Positions 23,860-32,073 of a stretch of DNA of 64,000 bases are shown here, one piece after another. Under the pieces are notes generated by a model. It had not been told where the DNA came from and made no database searches. It saw nothing but the letters and a program-made list of their open reading frames with translations. How positions within the stretch are numbered: position 1 is the stretch's first letter; every line of letters starts with the position of its first letter. This stretch comes from Terribium retamae (GTDB lineage: Bacteria > Pseudomonadota > Alphaproteobacteria > Rhizobiales > Rhizobiaceae): contig NZ_JAKREW010000005.1 in assembly GCF_022347545.1 (NCBI RefSeq), positions 62,001 to 126,000 on the forward strand, given 5' to 3'. Position numbers and translations under genes: made by a program.

Positions 23860-26820
23860 TCAATGCGCTTCGTCCCAATTGTCGGCTGCGCGGGCGTCGA
23901 CCTGCAGCGGAACCGACAGTGCAACCGCCGGCATGGCAGCATTCTCCATGACCTCGCGCACGACCGGAATGGTCGCCTCGACCTCGCTTTCGGCGGTTTC
24001 GAAGATCAGTTCGTCATGTACTTGCAGCAGCATGCGGGCTGATAGGCCTGCGTCTTCAAGCGCCTTGTCGACGCGGATCATGGCGCGGCGGATAATGTCA
24101 GCGGCCGTGCCTTGCAGGCGGGCGTTGGTCGACGCGCGTTCGTTGAAAGCGCGGATGGACGGGTTGGAGGAACGGATCTCGGGGTAGTGGATTCGACGGC
24201 CGAAAATGGTCTCGACATAGCCCAATTCGCGCGCCGATGCCTTGGTGGATTCGATGTAATCGCGAATGCCCGGGAAACGCTCGAAATACTTCTTGATGTA
24301 GTCGGAAGCTTCCTCGCGCGGAATCGAAAGCTGGTTGGCGAGGCCAAAGGCCGAAATGCCGTAGATGATGCCGAAATTGATCGCCTTGGCGCGGTTGCGG
24401 ATTTCGCGCGGCATGCCTTCGACCGGCGTGTTGAACATCTCCGAAGCCGTCGCGGCATGAATGTCGTCGCCATTGGCGAAGGCCTGCTTCAGCTGAGGAA
24501 TGTCGGCGACATGGGCAAGCACGCGCAGTTCGATCTGGCTATAGTCGGCCGAGATCAGCTTGTTGCCTTTGTCGGCGATGAAAGCCGTGCGGATCTTTCG
24601 GCCTTCGGCAGTGCGGATTGGGATGTTCTGCAGGTTCGGTTCAGACGACGAGAGGCGTCCCGTCGTGGTGGCTGCGAGCGCATAAGACGTGTGCACGCGC
24701 TTGGTCGACGGGTTCACATATTCCGGCAGCGCATCCGTATAGGTCGATTTCAGCTTGGTGACCTGGCGCCAGTCGACGATCTTTCGCGGCAGCTCGTAAC
24801 CTTCCGCTGCGAGTTCCTCGAGCACCTGCGCCGTGGTCGACCACTGGCCTGACTTCGTCTTGCTGCCGCCGGGCAGCTTCATGCGGTCGAACAGGATGTC
24901 GCCAAGCTGCTTGGGCGAGCCGATGGTGAAACGTTCGCCGGCGACCTGATAGATTTCATCCTCGAGTGCCGCCGCGCGCTGCGCGAAATCGCCTGATAGC
25001 CTCGACAACATCTGCCTGTCGACGGAGATGCCACGCTCCTCCATCTTGGCCAGCGTCTCCACCAACGGCCGTTCGAGCCGTTCATAGACAGAAGCCAAAC
25101 GCTTGGCAGCGAGCTGAGGCTTCAGCACCTGCCACAGCCGGAACGCCACATCGGCGCCCTCAGCCGAATAGGACGTCGCGCGGTCGATCTCGACGAAAGC
25201 GAAGGTCACCAGCTTCTTGCCGGAGCCCACGAGGTCCTTGTAGGGGATCATCGCGCGACCGAGCCACTTGTCGGCCAGCGAGGCGATGTCGTGGCCGCCA
25301 GCGGTGCCGCCGTCGAGCACATAAGAGAGCAGCATCGCATCATCATAGGGCTGCATCAGCAGGCCATGCCGCCGCAGCACCAGCCAGTCATATTTTACGT
25401 TGTGGCCGATCTTGAGCACCGAGGGATCGGCAAGCAGCGGCGCAAGCGCATCGCGCGCGGCCTCGAACGAGATCTGTTCCGGTGCCATGCCGCCGCCGAG
25501 AAGGTCGTCATCGGCGGTTCGGTGCGCGAGCGGCACATAGGCAGCACGGCCGGGCCGCGTCGCCAGCGAGAAGCCCACCAGTTCCGCCTGCATGGGATCG
25601 AGCGATGTCGTCTCCGCACGGAAGGCGACAGTGCCGGTCTCCCTGGCTTCCGCGATCCAGGATTGCAGCGTGGCCACATCGCGGACGCAGACATAGGCGG
25701 TCGGATCGAACTTCGCCACCGCAGCTTGCTGGATCCTGGTCGCGACCAGCCCCGATACGGTACCTTCGACATTGCCTCGGCTGGAGTCCATCGCTGCGGT
25801 CGCGGACTGCTCGACAGCCGGCTGGGTCTGCGCACGGGCAGCAGCCGGCGCGCCGGCGCCGACATCCGGTCCGTGCGCGGCATCGCCAGTTTCGATCGTC
25901 AACGCGGCAGCGTCGATAGTGGCAACATCGCTATCGGTCGCCTCGGCGACCCGCCGTGTCAGGGTCGTGAACTCCATCGCCTTGAGGAAGCCGATCAGTC
26001 GCGGACCGTTCGGTGGCTGCAGCACCAGGTCGCCGAGGGCTTCAACAACTGGGACATCATTCTTCAATGTGACCAGATCGCGTGAGATGCGAGCCTTGTC
26101 GGCGTTATCGATAATTGCTTGGCGGCGCTTTTCCTGCTTGATCTCGCCCGCGCGGGCCAGCAGCGTGTCGAGATCGCCGAATTGCTCCAGAAGCTGCGCT
26201 GCTGTCTTCGGGCCGATGCCAGGCACGCCCGGTACATTGTCCACCGAGTCGCCGGTCAATGACTGCAGATCGATCATCTTCTCCGGGGGTACGCCCCATT
26301 TCTCGATCACTTCGGGGATGCCGATCTGCCGGTCCTTCATGGGGTCGTACATGCTGACGGTCGGGCCGACCAACTGCATCAGGTCCTTGTCGGAAGAGAT
26401 GATGGTGGTATCGCCACCGGCCTCGCACGCCAGGCGGCAATAGGTGGCGATAAGATCGTCGGCCTCGAAACCTTCCATCTCGATGCATGGCAGATCGAAT
26501 GCGCGGGTGGCCTCGCGGATGAGGCCGAACTGCGGAATCAGATCTTCCGGCGGGGCCGAGCGATTGGCCTTGTACTCCGCGTAAAGTTCATTGCGGAAGG
26601 TCTTGGACGAATAGTCGAAGATCACGGCGAAATGGGTTGGTGTGATGCCGACATTGGTGTTGCGAGCATCCTGCATCAGCTTCCACACCATGTTGCAGAA
26701 GCCGAGCACTGCGTTGGTGGGCAGGCCGTCCGACTTTCGGTTCAGCGGGGGCAGGGCGTGATAGGCGCGGAAGATGTAGCCCGAGCCGTCGACAAGGAAG
26801 AGATGATCGCCTTTTTTCAT
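23860..26820 (-). CDS. polA: DNA polymerase I, with altered 3'-5' exonuclease motif I
   Basis: Fills gaps and removes RNA primers during replication and repair. The 986-residue product has the 5'-3' nuclease domain (residues 1-290; FLVDGSGYIFRAYHALPPL, GVPGIGPKTAAQLLEQFG). A variable Ala/Gln-rich linker, a 3'-5' exonuclease-like domain (about 385-570) and the polymerase domain follow. Polymerase motifs are intact: DYSQIELRVLAH, RNRAKAINFGIIYG and LLQVHDELIFE near 934. In the proofreading domain, motif I reads VAFRAETTSLD, where E. coli has FDTETDSLD. The metal-binding Asp355 equivalent is therefore Arg401, while the Glu remains at 403. Motifs II (NVKYD) and III (YSAEGADV) keep their Asp. Proofreading may be weak or lost. 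Confidence 0.96.
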   Translation of the reverse strand: MKKGDHLFLVDGSGYIFRAYHALPPLNRKSDGLPTNAVLGFCNMVWKLMQDARNTNVGITPTHFAVIFDYSSKTFRNELYAEYKANRSAPPEDLIPQFGLIREATRAFDLPCIEMEGFEADDLIATYCRLACEAGGDTTIISSDKDLMQLVGPTVSMYDPMKDRQIGIPEVIEKWGVPPEKMIDLQSLTGDSVDNVPGVPGIGPKTAAQLLEQFGDLDTLLARAGEIKQEKRRQAIIDNADKARISRDLVTLKNDVPVVEALGDLVLQPPNGPRLIGFLKAMEFTTLTRRVAEATDSDVATIDAAALTIETGDAAHGPDVGAGAPAAARAQTQPAVEQSATAAMDSSRGNVEGTVSGLVATRIQQAAVAKFDPTAYVCVRDVATLQSWIAEARETGTVAFRAETTSLDPMQAELVGFSLATRPGRAAYVPLAHRTADDDLLGGGMAPEQISFEAARDALAPLLADPSVLKIGHNVKYDWLVLRRHGLLMQPYDDAMLLSYVLDGGTAGGHDIASLADKWLGRAMIPYKDLVGSGKKLVTFAFVEIDRATSYSAEGADVAFRLWQVLKPQLAAKRLASVYERLERPLVETLAKMEERGISVDRQMLSRLSGDFAQRAAALEDEIYQVAGERFTIGSPKQLGDILFDRMKLPGGSKTKSGQWSTTAQVLEELAAEGYELPRKIVDWRQVTKLKSTYTDALPEYVNPSTKRVHTSYALAATTTGRLSSSEPNLQNIPIRTAEGRKIRTAFIADKGNKLISADYSQIELRVLAHVADIPQLKQAFANGDDIHAATASEMFNTPVEGMPREIRNRAKAINFGIIYGISAFGLANQLSIPREEASDYIKKYFERFPGIRDYIESTKASARELGYVETIFGRRIHYPEIRSSNPSIRAFNERASTNARLQGTAADIIRRAMIRVDKALEDAGLSARMLLQVHDELIFETAESEVEATIPVVREVMENAAMPAVALSVPLQVDARAADNWDEAH

Positions 26821-26919
26821 GGCGATACGGGTAGCCCGGCAACAGGCGGCTGTCCATGGTTTAGGGCGCTGTGCCGCCGTCTCCTGACATTCTTCGAACA
26901 GCTTTCGGCAAGCGGTTCT

Positions 26920-27306
26920 TCAGGCAGTCACGACAGCTTGTTCGGGCTCGACACTCGCTTTGGCTGCTTTGCGGTTCTTGGATTTATGGCCGATCTCGAC
27001 GATCGCCTGGATGGCCGGCATGAATTCGGCGCCGAGATCGGTCAACCCGTATTCGACCGAGGGTGGCGAGGTCGGCATGACGCGCCGCCACAGCACGCCT
27101 TTTTCCTCCAGATCACGCAGCCTGGACGTCAGCACCTTGGCTGAAATCGCCGGGATGTCGGCCCGTAGTTCACCGAAACGGCGCGGCCCGGCGCTGAGGC
27201 ACCAGATGATGTTCGGCGTCCAGGCTCCGCCCAGCAGCGACATGCATTCGCTGAGGGGGCACGAGTAGGGCGGTGTAACGGCCTTGTTCTTGCGGAGCTT
27301 GAGCAT
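26920..27306 (-). CDS. HxlR-family transcriptional regulator
   Basis: A winged-helix regulator, many of which sense electrophiles, quinones or oxidants through a Cys. The 128-residue product has the family core CPLSECMSLLGGAWTPNIIWCLSAGPRRFGELRADIPAISAKVLTSRLRDLEEKGVLWRR. The Cys before the first helix (SCPLSEC) is the usual sensing position. It is divergent from a glutathione transferase operon across a 119-base gap that contains three GTTAC words, possible half-sites. The arrangement suggests it controls that detoxification operon. Confidence 0.9.
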   Translation of the reverse strand: MLKLRKNKAVTPPYSCPLSECMSLLGGAWTPNIIWCLSAGPRRFGELRADIPAISAKVLTSRLRDLEEKGVLWRRVMPTSPPSVEYGLTDLGAEFMPAIQAIVEIGHKSKNRKAAKASVEPEQAVVTA

Positions 27307-27425
27307 CGGGTTTTCCAGTTACCGCGGAGATACCCGATTCAGCCGATCACCTCAAGTTACATGGTTTCCCTGGGTTACTGCATTTGCTAGCCGTTCGGGC
27401 GTTCATTCCTGAAAGGGGACGCTTC

Positions 27426-28040
27426 ATGAAACTTTATTATTCTCCCGGGGCCTGTTCGCTGTCTCCGCACATCGTGTTGCGAGAACTTGGCCATGATTTC
27501 GAGCTCGAGAAGGTCGATATCCGTGCCAAGGTCACCGAAAGCGGCGGTGATTTCCGGGCGATCACGCCGAAGGGCTACGTGCCTGCGCTGCAATTGGCAA
27601 ACGGCGAGGTACTGACCGAGGGCGTCGCGATCGTCCAGCATCTGGCCGACGCAGCCGGTGCGCGCCATCTGGCGCCGGAGCCGGGAACCCTGGCGCGTAC
27701 CCGCCTCGTGGAGCATCTGAATTTCCTCTCGGCGGAAGTGCACAAATCCTTCGGCCCTTTGTTCCACGCCTCGTCGGAAGAGGCGAAGGAAGCCGCGCGG
27801 ACGAAGGTGGCCAGCCGCCTCGATCTTCTGGAACAGGTCTTTGCCGATGGACGCGACTTCCTGATGGGTGAGGGCTTCTCGGTTGCAGACGCCTACCTGT
27901 TCACCATCGTCAGCTGGGCGCAGCCGACCGGCATTGACCTCGCCAAATGGCCCCGTGTTGCTGCCTTCGCCGAGCGCGTCGCGCAGCGTCCGGCCGTTCA
28001 GGCGGCGATGGCCGCCGAAGGATTGGGGAAGGCGGCATGA
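27426..28040 (+). CDS. Glutathione S-transferase, bacterial beta-class type
   Basis: Conjugates glutathione to electrophiles or reduces them. The ATG at 27426 has AAAGGGGACG upstream; an earlier start at 27384 adds a tail that is not part of the fold. The 204-residue product starts MKLYYSPGACSLSPHIVLRELG, with Cys10 at the beta-class catalytic position. The thioredoxin-like half keeps the cis-Pro and glutathione-binding GYVPALQLANGEVLTEGVAIVQHLAD. The helical half includes GFSVADAYLFTIVSWAQ. Its stop overlaps the next start (ATGA), so it is coupled to the NTF2-like gene. Confidence 0.93.
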   Translation: MKLYYSPGACSLSPHIVLRELGHDFELEKVDIRAKVTESGGDFRAITPKGYVPALQLANGEVLTEGVAIVQHLADAAGARHLAPEPGTLARTRLVEHLNFLSAEVHKSFGPLFHASSEEAKEAARTKVASRLDLLEQVFADGRDFLMGEGFSVADAYLFTIVSWAQPTGIDLAKWPRVAAFAERVAQRPAVQAAMAAEGLGKAA

Positions 28041-28432
28041 GAATCCAGGCTTCCCACGGGTCTGCCTATGCGGATGTCGCGGAGGCACTCGCCGACTATT
28101 TCGACGGGCTTTATTTCAGTGACACCGCAAGACTGAGCCGCATTTTCCATCCGCAGGCGATCTATGCCTGCGCCACGGAGGGCAAGCTCCTGCATCTGAC
28201 GATGCAGGAGTATTTCCCGATCGTCGACAAGCGGCCGTCGCCTGCCAGTCGGAACGAGCCGCGAGTTGATCATATCTTGTCGATCGAATTCGCTGGGCCG
28301 GTCACGGCCTTCGCGCGGCTGAATTGCGCGATCGGCCCGAAACTTTTCACCGACCTGCTGACCCTTATCCATGTCGACGGTCGTTGGCAGATCATCTCCA
28401 AGGTCTTTCATTTCGAACTGAAATCTTCCTGA
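28037..28432 (+). CDS. NTF2-like (lumazine-binding type) protein
   Basis: A small cone-shaped fold used by many enzymes and binding proteins. The 131-residue product has the pattern of the family: ADVAEALADYFDGLYFSDTARLSRIFHPQAIYACATEGKLLHLTMQEYF, then TAFARLNCAIGPKLFTDLLTLIHVDGRWQIISKVFHFE. Its ATG overlaps the stop of the glutathione transferase gene and a tautomerase gene follows after 15 bases. Similar proteins accompany HxlR-controlled detoxification genes. A catalytic role cannot be read from the sequence. Confidence 0.82.
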   Translation: MRIQASHGSAYADVAEALADYFDGLYFSDTARLSRIFHPQAIYACATEGKLLHLTMQEYFPIVDKRPSPASRNEPRVDHILSIEFAGPVTAFARLNCAIGPKLFTDLLTLIHVDGRWQIISKVFHFELKSS

Positions 28433-28447
28433 CGCGAGAAAAACGCC

Positions 28448-28669
28448 ATGCCTTATGTCAATATCAAGATCACACGCGAGGGCGCGACGGCCGAGCAGAA
28501 GGCTGCGCTGATCAAGGGTGTGACCGATCTCCTCGTCGAGGTGCTGCACAAAAATCCCGCCACCACCGTGGTTGTCATAGACGAGGTGGAGATGGAGGAT
28601 TGGGGCATCGGCGGGCTTCCGGTCGAGCGATACCGACAAATGATTGCCCGCCCATCAGCAAAAAGCTGA
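28448..28669 (+). CDS. 4-oxalocrotonate tautomerase-family protein
   Basis: A short tautomerase whose N-terminal Pro acts as the base once Met is removed. The 73-residue product begins MPYVNIKITREGATAEQKAALIKGVTDLLVEVLHKNPATTVVVIDEVE, with Pro1 and the catalytic-region Arg (ITR) present and length near the 62-76 typical of the family. It also has the WGIGG turn. It closes the HxlR-divergent operon of GST and NTF2-like genes. The natural substrate is unknown; keto-enol conversion of an aromatic breakdown product or a reactive carbonyl is plausible. Confidence 0.9.
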   Translation: MPYVNIKITREGATAEQKAALIKGVTDLLVEVLHKNPATTVVVIDEVEMEDWGIGGLPVERYRQMIARPSAKS

Positions 28670-28788
28670 ATGCCTTGGCAGCCGCGGTGATGTCTGCGTT
28701 GTCGGCAAAGGACGGCCGGCTTGTTCCGGCCGGAAATGGCCGATCACGACACCTCACGGCTATGTTACGAAAGTGTAATGTTTGTGCC

Positions 28789-28818
28789 CTTGAATCGCCA
28801 TGTTCGGCTCCACAAATA
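28789..28818 (+). promoter_or_regulatory. Candidate promoter of the intergenic small RNA
   Basis: CTTGAAT at 28789-28795 is followed, 17 bases after TTGAAT, by CAAATA at 28813-28818. CTTGAA is a good match to an RpoH-type -35, while TTGAAT/CAAATA would also suit the housekeeping sigma factor. The predicted start near 28825 precedes two C-rich-loop hairpins. Confidence 0.35.
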
Positions 28819-28824
28819 AGGGTC

Positions 28825-28970
28825 ATCGGCAGTTTTCGCCGAGGTCCGGAACAAGGCCCGTCCCCCGCCTACGCCGGACATCTGCGGCAGCCTTTCCCCC
28901 TCTCCGGGCTGCCGCATTGTTTCGAGTAGCGCCGCCGTGGTTCCCCCTCCACCACGGCGGCACTTTTTTG
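28825..28970 (+). ncRNA. Candidate small RNA with two tandem C-rich-loop hairpins
   Basis: The 336-base gap between the tautomerase and lipid kinase genes holds no good reading frame but has two strong hairpins. Hairpin 1 is 28883-28892 with 28907-28916 (TGCGGCAGCC / GGCTGCCGCA), with TTTCCCCCTCTCCG in the loop. Hairpin 2 is 28931-28940 with 28952-28961 (GCCGCCGTGG / CCACGGCGGC), with TTCCCCCTCCA in the loop, then ACTTTTTT. Both loops expose TTCCCCCTC, complementary to purine-rich Shine-Dalgarno sequences. Two hairpins with anti-SD loops, the second a terminator, is the plan of the alphaproteobacterial CcsR/'cuckoo' RNAs, whose motif is CCUCCUCCC. This one is similar but not identical. The 5' end is a guess. 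Confidence 0.55.
28931..28969 (+). terminator. Rho-independent terminator
   Basis: A perfect 10-bp G/C-rich stem (GCCGCCGTGG / CCACGGCGGC) with an 11-base C-rich loop is followed by a run of six T within ACTTTTTTG. It ends the candidate small RNA and could also end readthrough from the tautomerase operon. Confidence 0.85.
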
Positions 28971-29005
28971 GGAGCAGGATCATTACCGAAATCCAGCAGA
29001 AGACG

Positions 29006-29914
29006 GTGAGCACAAAGACCCCGAAAGCGCGGAAGCGCCGCGCCCTGTTGCTCATCAACCAGAAAGCCCGCCGCGGCGACATGCCGCTTGACGGCATTCT
29101 CGAAAGATTGCGCGCCGGCGGACTGGACGTGACAGTCGAGCCGTTCTCGGCGCTTCCGGAACTTGCCCGCGACATCACAAGACTGCGCGAACAGGCAGAT
29201 TGCATCATCATCAGCGGTGGCGACGGCACTGTGTCGTCCGGTGCGATGGCGGTGATGGAGAGTGGGCTGCCGATGGGCATTCTGCCGATGGGTACAGCCA
29301 ATGACCTTGCCAGGACGCTAGGGCTGCCGATGGACATCATGCAGGCCGTCGACGTCATCGTGGGCGGCTACGAACGCCGGATCGATCTGGGTTCCGTCAA
29401 CGGGCACGCTTTCTTCAACGTTGCCAGCATCGGCCTCTCGACGCAGTTGGCTCAAGGGTTGCAACCGTCGCTGAAAAAGCGCTGGGGCCGGTTAGGCTAT
29501 GCGATCGCGGCAGCGCGTGTGCTGTTCAAGGCGCGACCCTTCACCGCCTGGATCCGCGAGAAGGGCGAGACGGTGCGGGTCAAGACCTTCCAGATCGCCG
29601 TTGGCAATGGACGTCACTATGGCGGCGGCAATGTCGTGGAGGCGAGTGCGGCAATCGACGATGGGTTCCTCGATCTTTACAGCCTCGAGATGCGCAATGT
29701 CTGGAAACTGGCGCTGCTGCTGCGCTCCTTCCGGTCCGGTACCCACGGAGCCTGGAATGAAGTGAGGACGGCGCGCTGCGTGCAGTTCGACGTCACCACC
29801 AAGATACCGCAGCCGGTGAACACCGACGGCGAGATCGTCACCTCGACGCCTGCCTCCTTCCTTGTCCATCCCGAAGCGATCGCTGTCTATGCGCCGCCGG
29901 GCACCGACGACTGA
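29006..29914 (+). CDS. YegS/diacylglycerol kinase-family lipid kinase
   Basis: Phosphorylates a lipid such as diacylglycerol or phosphatidylglycerol with ATP at the inner membrane. The catalytic domain is clear: RALLLINQKARRG, then the nucleotide-binding CIIISGGDGTVSSGAMAVMESGLPMGILPMGTANDLARTLGLP. The C-terminal half includes FFNVASIGLSTQLAQGL, VGNGRHYGGGNVVEASAAIDDGFLDLY and VNTDGEI. The GTG at 29006 gives 302 residues with a normal N-terminus. The frame is open back to 28937 but that part overlaps the terminator hairpin, so it is unlikely to be coding. Confidence 0.9.
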   Translation: MSTKTPKARKRRALLLINQKARRGDMPLDGILERLRAGGLDVTVEPFSALPELARDITRLREQADCIIISGGDGTVSSGAMAVMESGLPMGILPMGTANDLARTLGLPMDIMQAVDVIVGGYERRIDLGSVNGHAFFNVASIGLSTQLAQGLQPSLKKRWGRLGYAIAAARVLFKARPFTAWIREKGETVRVKTFQIAVGNGRHYGGGNVVEASAAIDDGFLDLYSLEMRNVWKLALLLRSFRSGTHGAWNEVRTARCVQFDVTTKIPQPVNTDGEIVTSTPASFLVHPEAIAVYAPPGTDD

Positions 29915-30035
29915 GAGGTTGCCTCAGAAATTGCAGGGATGACGGAACGGTGAGCCAGATGGTTCCACCGGTTCCCTTCGAAAGCCTCTTCCATTAGGGT
30001 CGCCGCGGAATCGCCCTTAGATCAGAAGGCCCGCA

Positions 30036-31421
30036 ATGACCGCTCTCAATCCCGTCCTCGACCGTCTCGACAAAAACCTCGACCAGAGCCTCGAGCGGCT
30101 GTTCGAGTTGTTGAAGATCAAGTCGATTTCCACCGATCCTGCCTTTTCGGCCGATTGTCGCAAGGCAGCGGAATGGCTGGTGGCGGATTTGAAGTCGATC
30201 GGCTTCGATGCCTCTGTGCGCGACACACCTGGCCATCCGATGGTCGTCGCTCATCACGAAGGCCCGGTGGGTACGCCACATGTGCTTTTCTACGGTCACT
30301 ATGATGTCCAGCCGGTCGATCCGCTCAACCTTTGGCACGACGATCCATTCGCGCCGGCGGTGAAGGAGATCGAATCTGGCCGCAAGGTCATTACCGGCCG
30401 CGGCTCCGCCGACGACAAGGGACAATTGATGACCTTTGTCGAGGCTTGCCGTGCCTGGAAGGCGGAGCATGGTTCGCTGCCTTGCCGCATCACCATCCTG
30501 TTCGAAGGAGAGGAGGAGAGTGGTTCGCCGTCGCTGAAGCCTTTCCTCGACGCCAATGCCGAGGAGCTCAAGGCGGATTTCGCGCTGGTCTGCGATACCG
30601 GCATGTGGGATCGTGAAACCCCGGCTATTTCGACGGCGCTGCGTGGCCTCGTCGGCGAGGAGATCGTCATCAAGGCCGCCAATCGTGACCTGCATTCGGG
30701 CGAATTCGGCGGTGCCGCTGCCAATCCGATCCGTATCCTGACCAGGATCCTGGCGGATATCCACGATGAGACCGGCCGCGTCACCATCCCGGGCTTCTAT
30801 GATGGTGTCGAAGAGACGCCCTCGCAGGTGCTCAAGTCCTGGGAAGCACTTGGCGAAACAGCCGAGACTTTCCTCGGCCCGATCGGCCTCTCTATTCCGT
30901 CCGGCGAAAAAGGGCGTTCGGTGCTGGAACTGGTGTGGGCGCGCCCGACCGCCGAGTTCAACGGCATCAACGGTGGCTACACCGGCAAGGGCTTCAAGAC
31001 GGTGATCGCGGCCGAAGCCTCGGCAAAAGTCTCTTTCCGTCTCGTGCACAAGCAGGATCCGGACAAGATCCGGGCAGCATTCCGCAAATTCGTCGAGGAC
31101 CGGTTGCCGGCAGACTGCTCCGCCGAGTTCCATCCGCATGGCGGTTCGCCGGCGATCCAGCTTTCCTATGACTCGCCGTTCCTGACCAAGGCCAAGAATG
31201 CGCTGTCGGACGAATGGCCGAAGCCGGCGGTGATGATCGCCATGGGTGGCTCAATCCCGATCGTCGGCGATTTCCAGACTTTCCTCGGCATGGAATCGCT
31301 GCTGGTCGGTTATGGCTTGTCGGATGACCGGATTCACTCGCCGAACGAGAAGTACGATATGAGCTCTTTCCATAAGGGACAGCGCTCCTGGGCGCGCATC
31401 CTCGACGCGTTGACCCGCTGA
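30036..31421 (+). CDS. M20-family metallopeptidase (dipeptidase/ArgE-DapE type)
   Basis: A di-zinc hydrolase of peptides or acylated amino acids. The 461-residue product has the metal-site motifs HVLFYGHYDVQPVDP (His, Asp), ITGRGSADDKG (bridging Asp) and LFEGEEESGSPS (catalytic and metal Glu). A dimerisation lid domain (about residues 200-350; REIVIKAANRDLHSGEFGG-like with the family His) and C-terminal HSPNEKYDMSSF with the last metal His follow. The length and HSGEFGG pattern match the carnosinase-like group rather than DapE. It precedes nrnC by 11 bases, so the two may be cotranscribed. Confidence 0.93.
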   Translation: MTALNPVLDRLDKNLDQSLERLFELLKIKSISTDPAFSADCRKAAEWLVADLKSIGFDASVRDTPGHPMVVAHHEGPVGTPHVLFYGHYDVQPVDPLNLWHDDPFAPAVKEIESGRKVITGRGSADDKGQLMTFVEACRAWKAEHGSLPCRITILFEGEEESGSPSLKPFLDANAEELKADFALVCDTGMWDRETPAISTALRGLVGEEIVIKAANRDLHSGEFGGAAANPIRILTRILADIHDETGRVTIPGFYDGVEETPSQVLKSWEALGETAETFLGPIGLSIPSGEKGRSVLELVWARPTAEFNGINGGYTGKGFKTVIAAEASAKVSFRLVHKQDPDKIRAAFRKFVEDRLPADCSAEFHPHGGSPAIQLSYDSPFLTKAKNALSDEWPKPAVMIAMGGSIPIVGDFQTFLGMESLLVGYGLSDDRIHSPNEKYDMSSFHKGQRSWARILDALTR

Positions 31422-31432
31422 GAGCACCGGCC

Positions 31433-32053
31433 ATGAGCACCATCCGCTTCCATAAGAACGATCTGCCCGATCTCAGCCACTATGATGTCGATGCTGTCGC
31501 CATCGACACCGAAACGCTGGGGCTTAACCCGCATCGTGACCGGCTTTGTGTGGTGCAGATATCGCCCGGTGACGATTCAGCCGACGTCATCCAGATCGCG
31601 CCCGGCCAGAAGAGGGCGCCGAACCTGGTCAGTCTGCTGAAAAACCGCAAGATCACCAAGCTGTTCCATTTTGGCCGCTTCGACCTTGCCGTGCTCTACA
31701 ACGCCTTCGGTGTCATGCCGGAGCCGGTGTTCTGCACGAAGATCGCATCACGGCTAGTGCGTACCTACACCGATCGCCACGGGCTGAAAGACATTTGCCA
31801 GGAATTGCTGGCAGTGAGCCTGTCGAAACAGCAGCAATCTTCCGACTGGGCGGCAGAGACGCTGTCGCCCGAGCAGCTCGAATATGCCGCTTCCGACGTG
31901 CTCTACCTGCATCGGCTGCGCGATGTGCTGGCCGGACGGTTGGAGCGGGACGGCCGCGCCAAGGAAGCCGAAGCCTGCTTCCGCTTCCTGCCGACCCGTG
32001 CCAAACTCGATCTCATGGGCTGGGACGAAGAGGATATTTTCGCCCACAGTTGA
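31433..32053 (+). CDS. nrnC: NrnC-type nanoRNase (RNase D-like diribonucleotidase)
   Basis: Degrades the dinucleotide end products of RNA and cyclic-di-GMP turnover in bacteria that lack Orn. The 206-residue product has only the DEDD exonuclease domain, with no HRDC domain, which sets NrnC apart from full-length RNase D (about 370 residues). DEDDy residues are visible: AIDTETLGL (Asp, Glu), KLFHFGRFDLAVL (Asp) and EQLEYAASDVLYLHRL (Tyr-region, Asp). The family's C-terminal tail ends GWDEEDIFAHS. No orn is in the window. It follows an M20 peptidase gene and is followed by a small hypothetical gene. Confidence 0.93.
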   Translation: MSTIRFHKNDLPDLSHYDVDAVAIDTETLGLNPHRDRLCVVQISPGDDSADVIQIAPGQKRAPNLVSLLKNRKITKLFHFGRFDLAVLYNAFGVMPEPVFCTKIASRLVRTYTDRHGLKDICQELLAVSLSKQQQSSDWAAETLSPEQLEYAASDVLYLHRLRDVLAGRLERDGRAKEAEACFRFLPTRAKLDLMGWDEEDIFAHS

Positions 32054-32073
32054 GGGCCGATGGAGGCTGGAGA

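Noticed and set aside
28937..29005. Upstream extension of the lipid kinase frame
   Set aside because: It would place the start inside a strong terminator hairpin and add Pro-rich residues not found at the family N-terminus.
29945..29972. GGAAC-like word before the M20 peptidase gene as an EcfG promoter
   Set aside because: At 16-17 bases downstream the sequence is CCAC/CACC, not CGTT, so the promoter form is not met.
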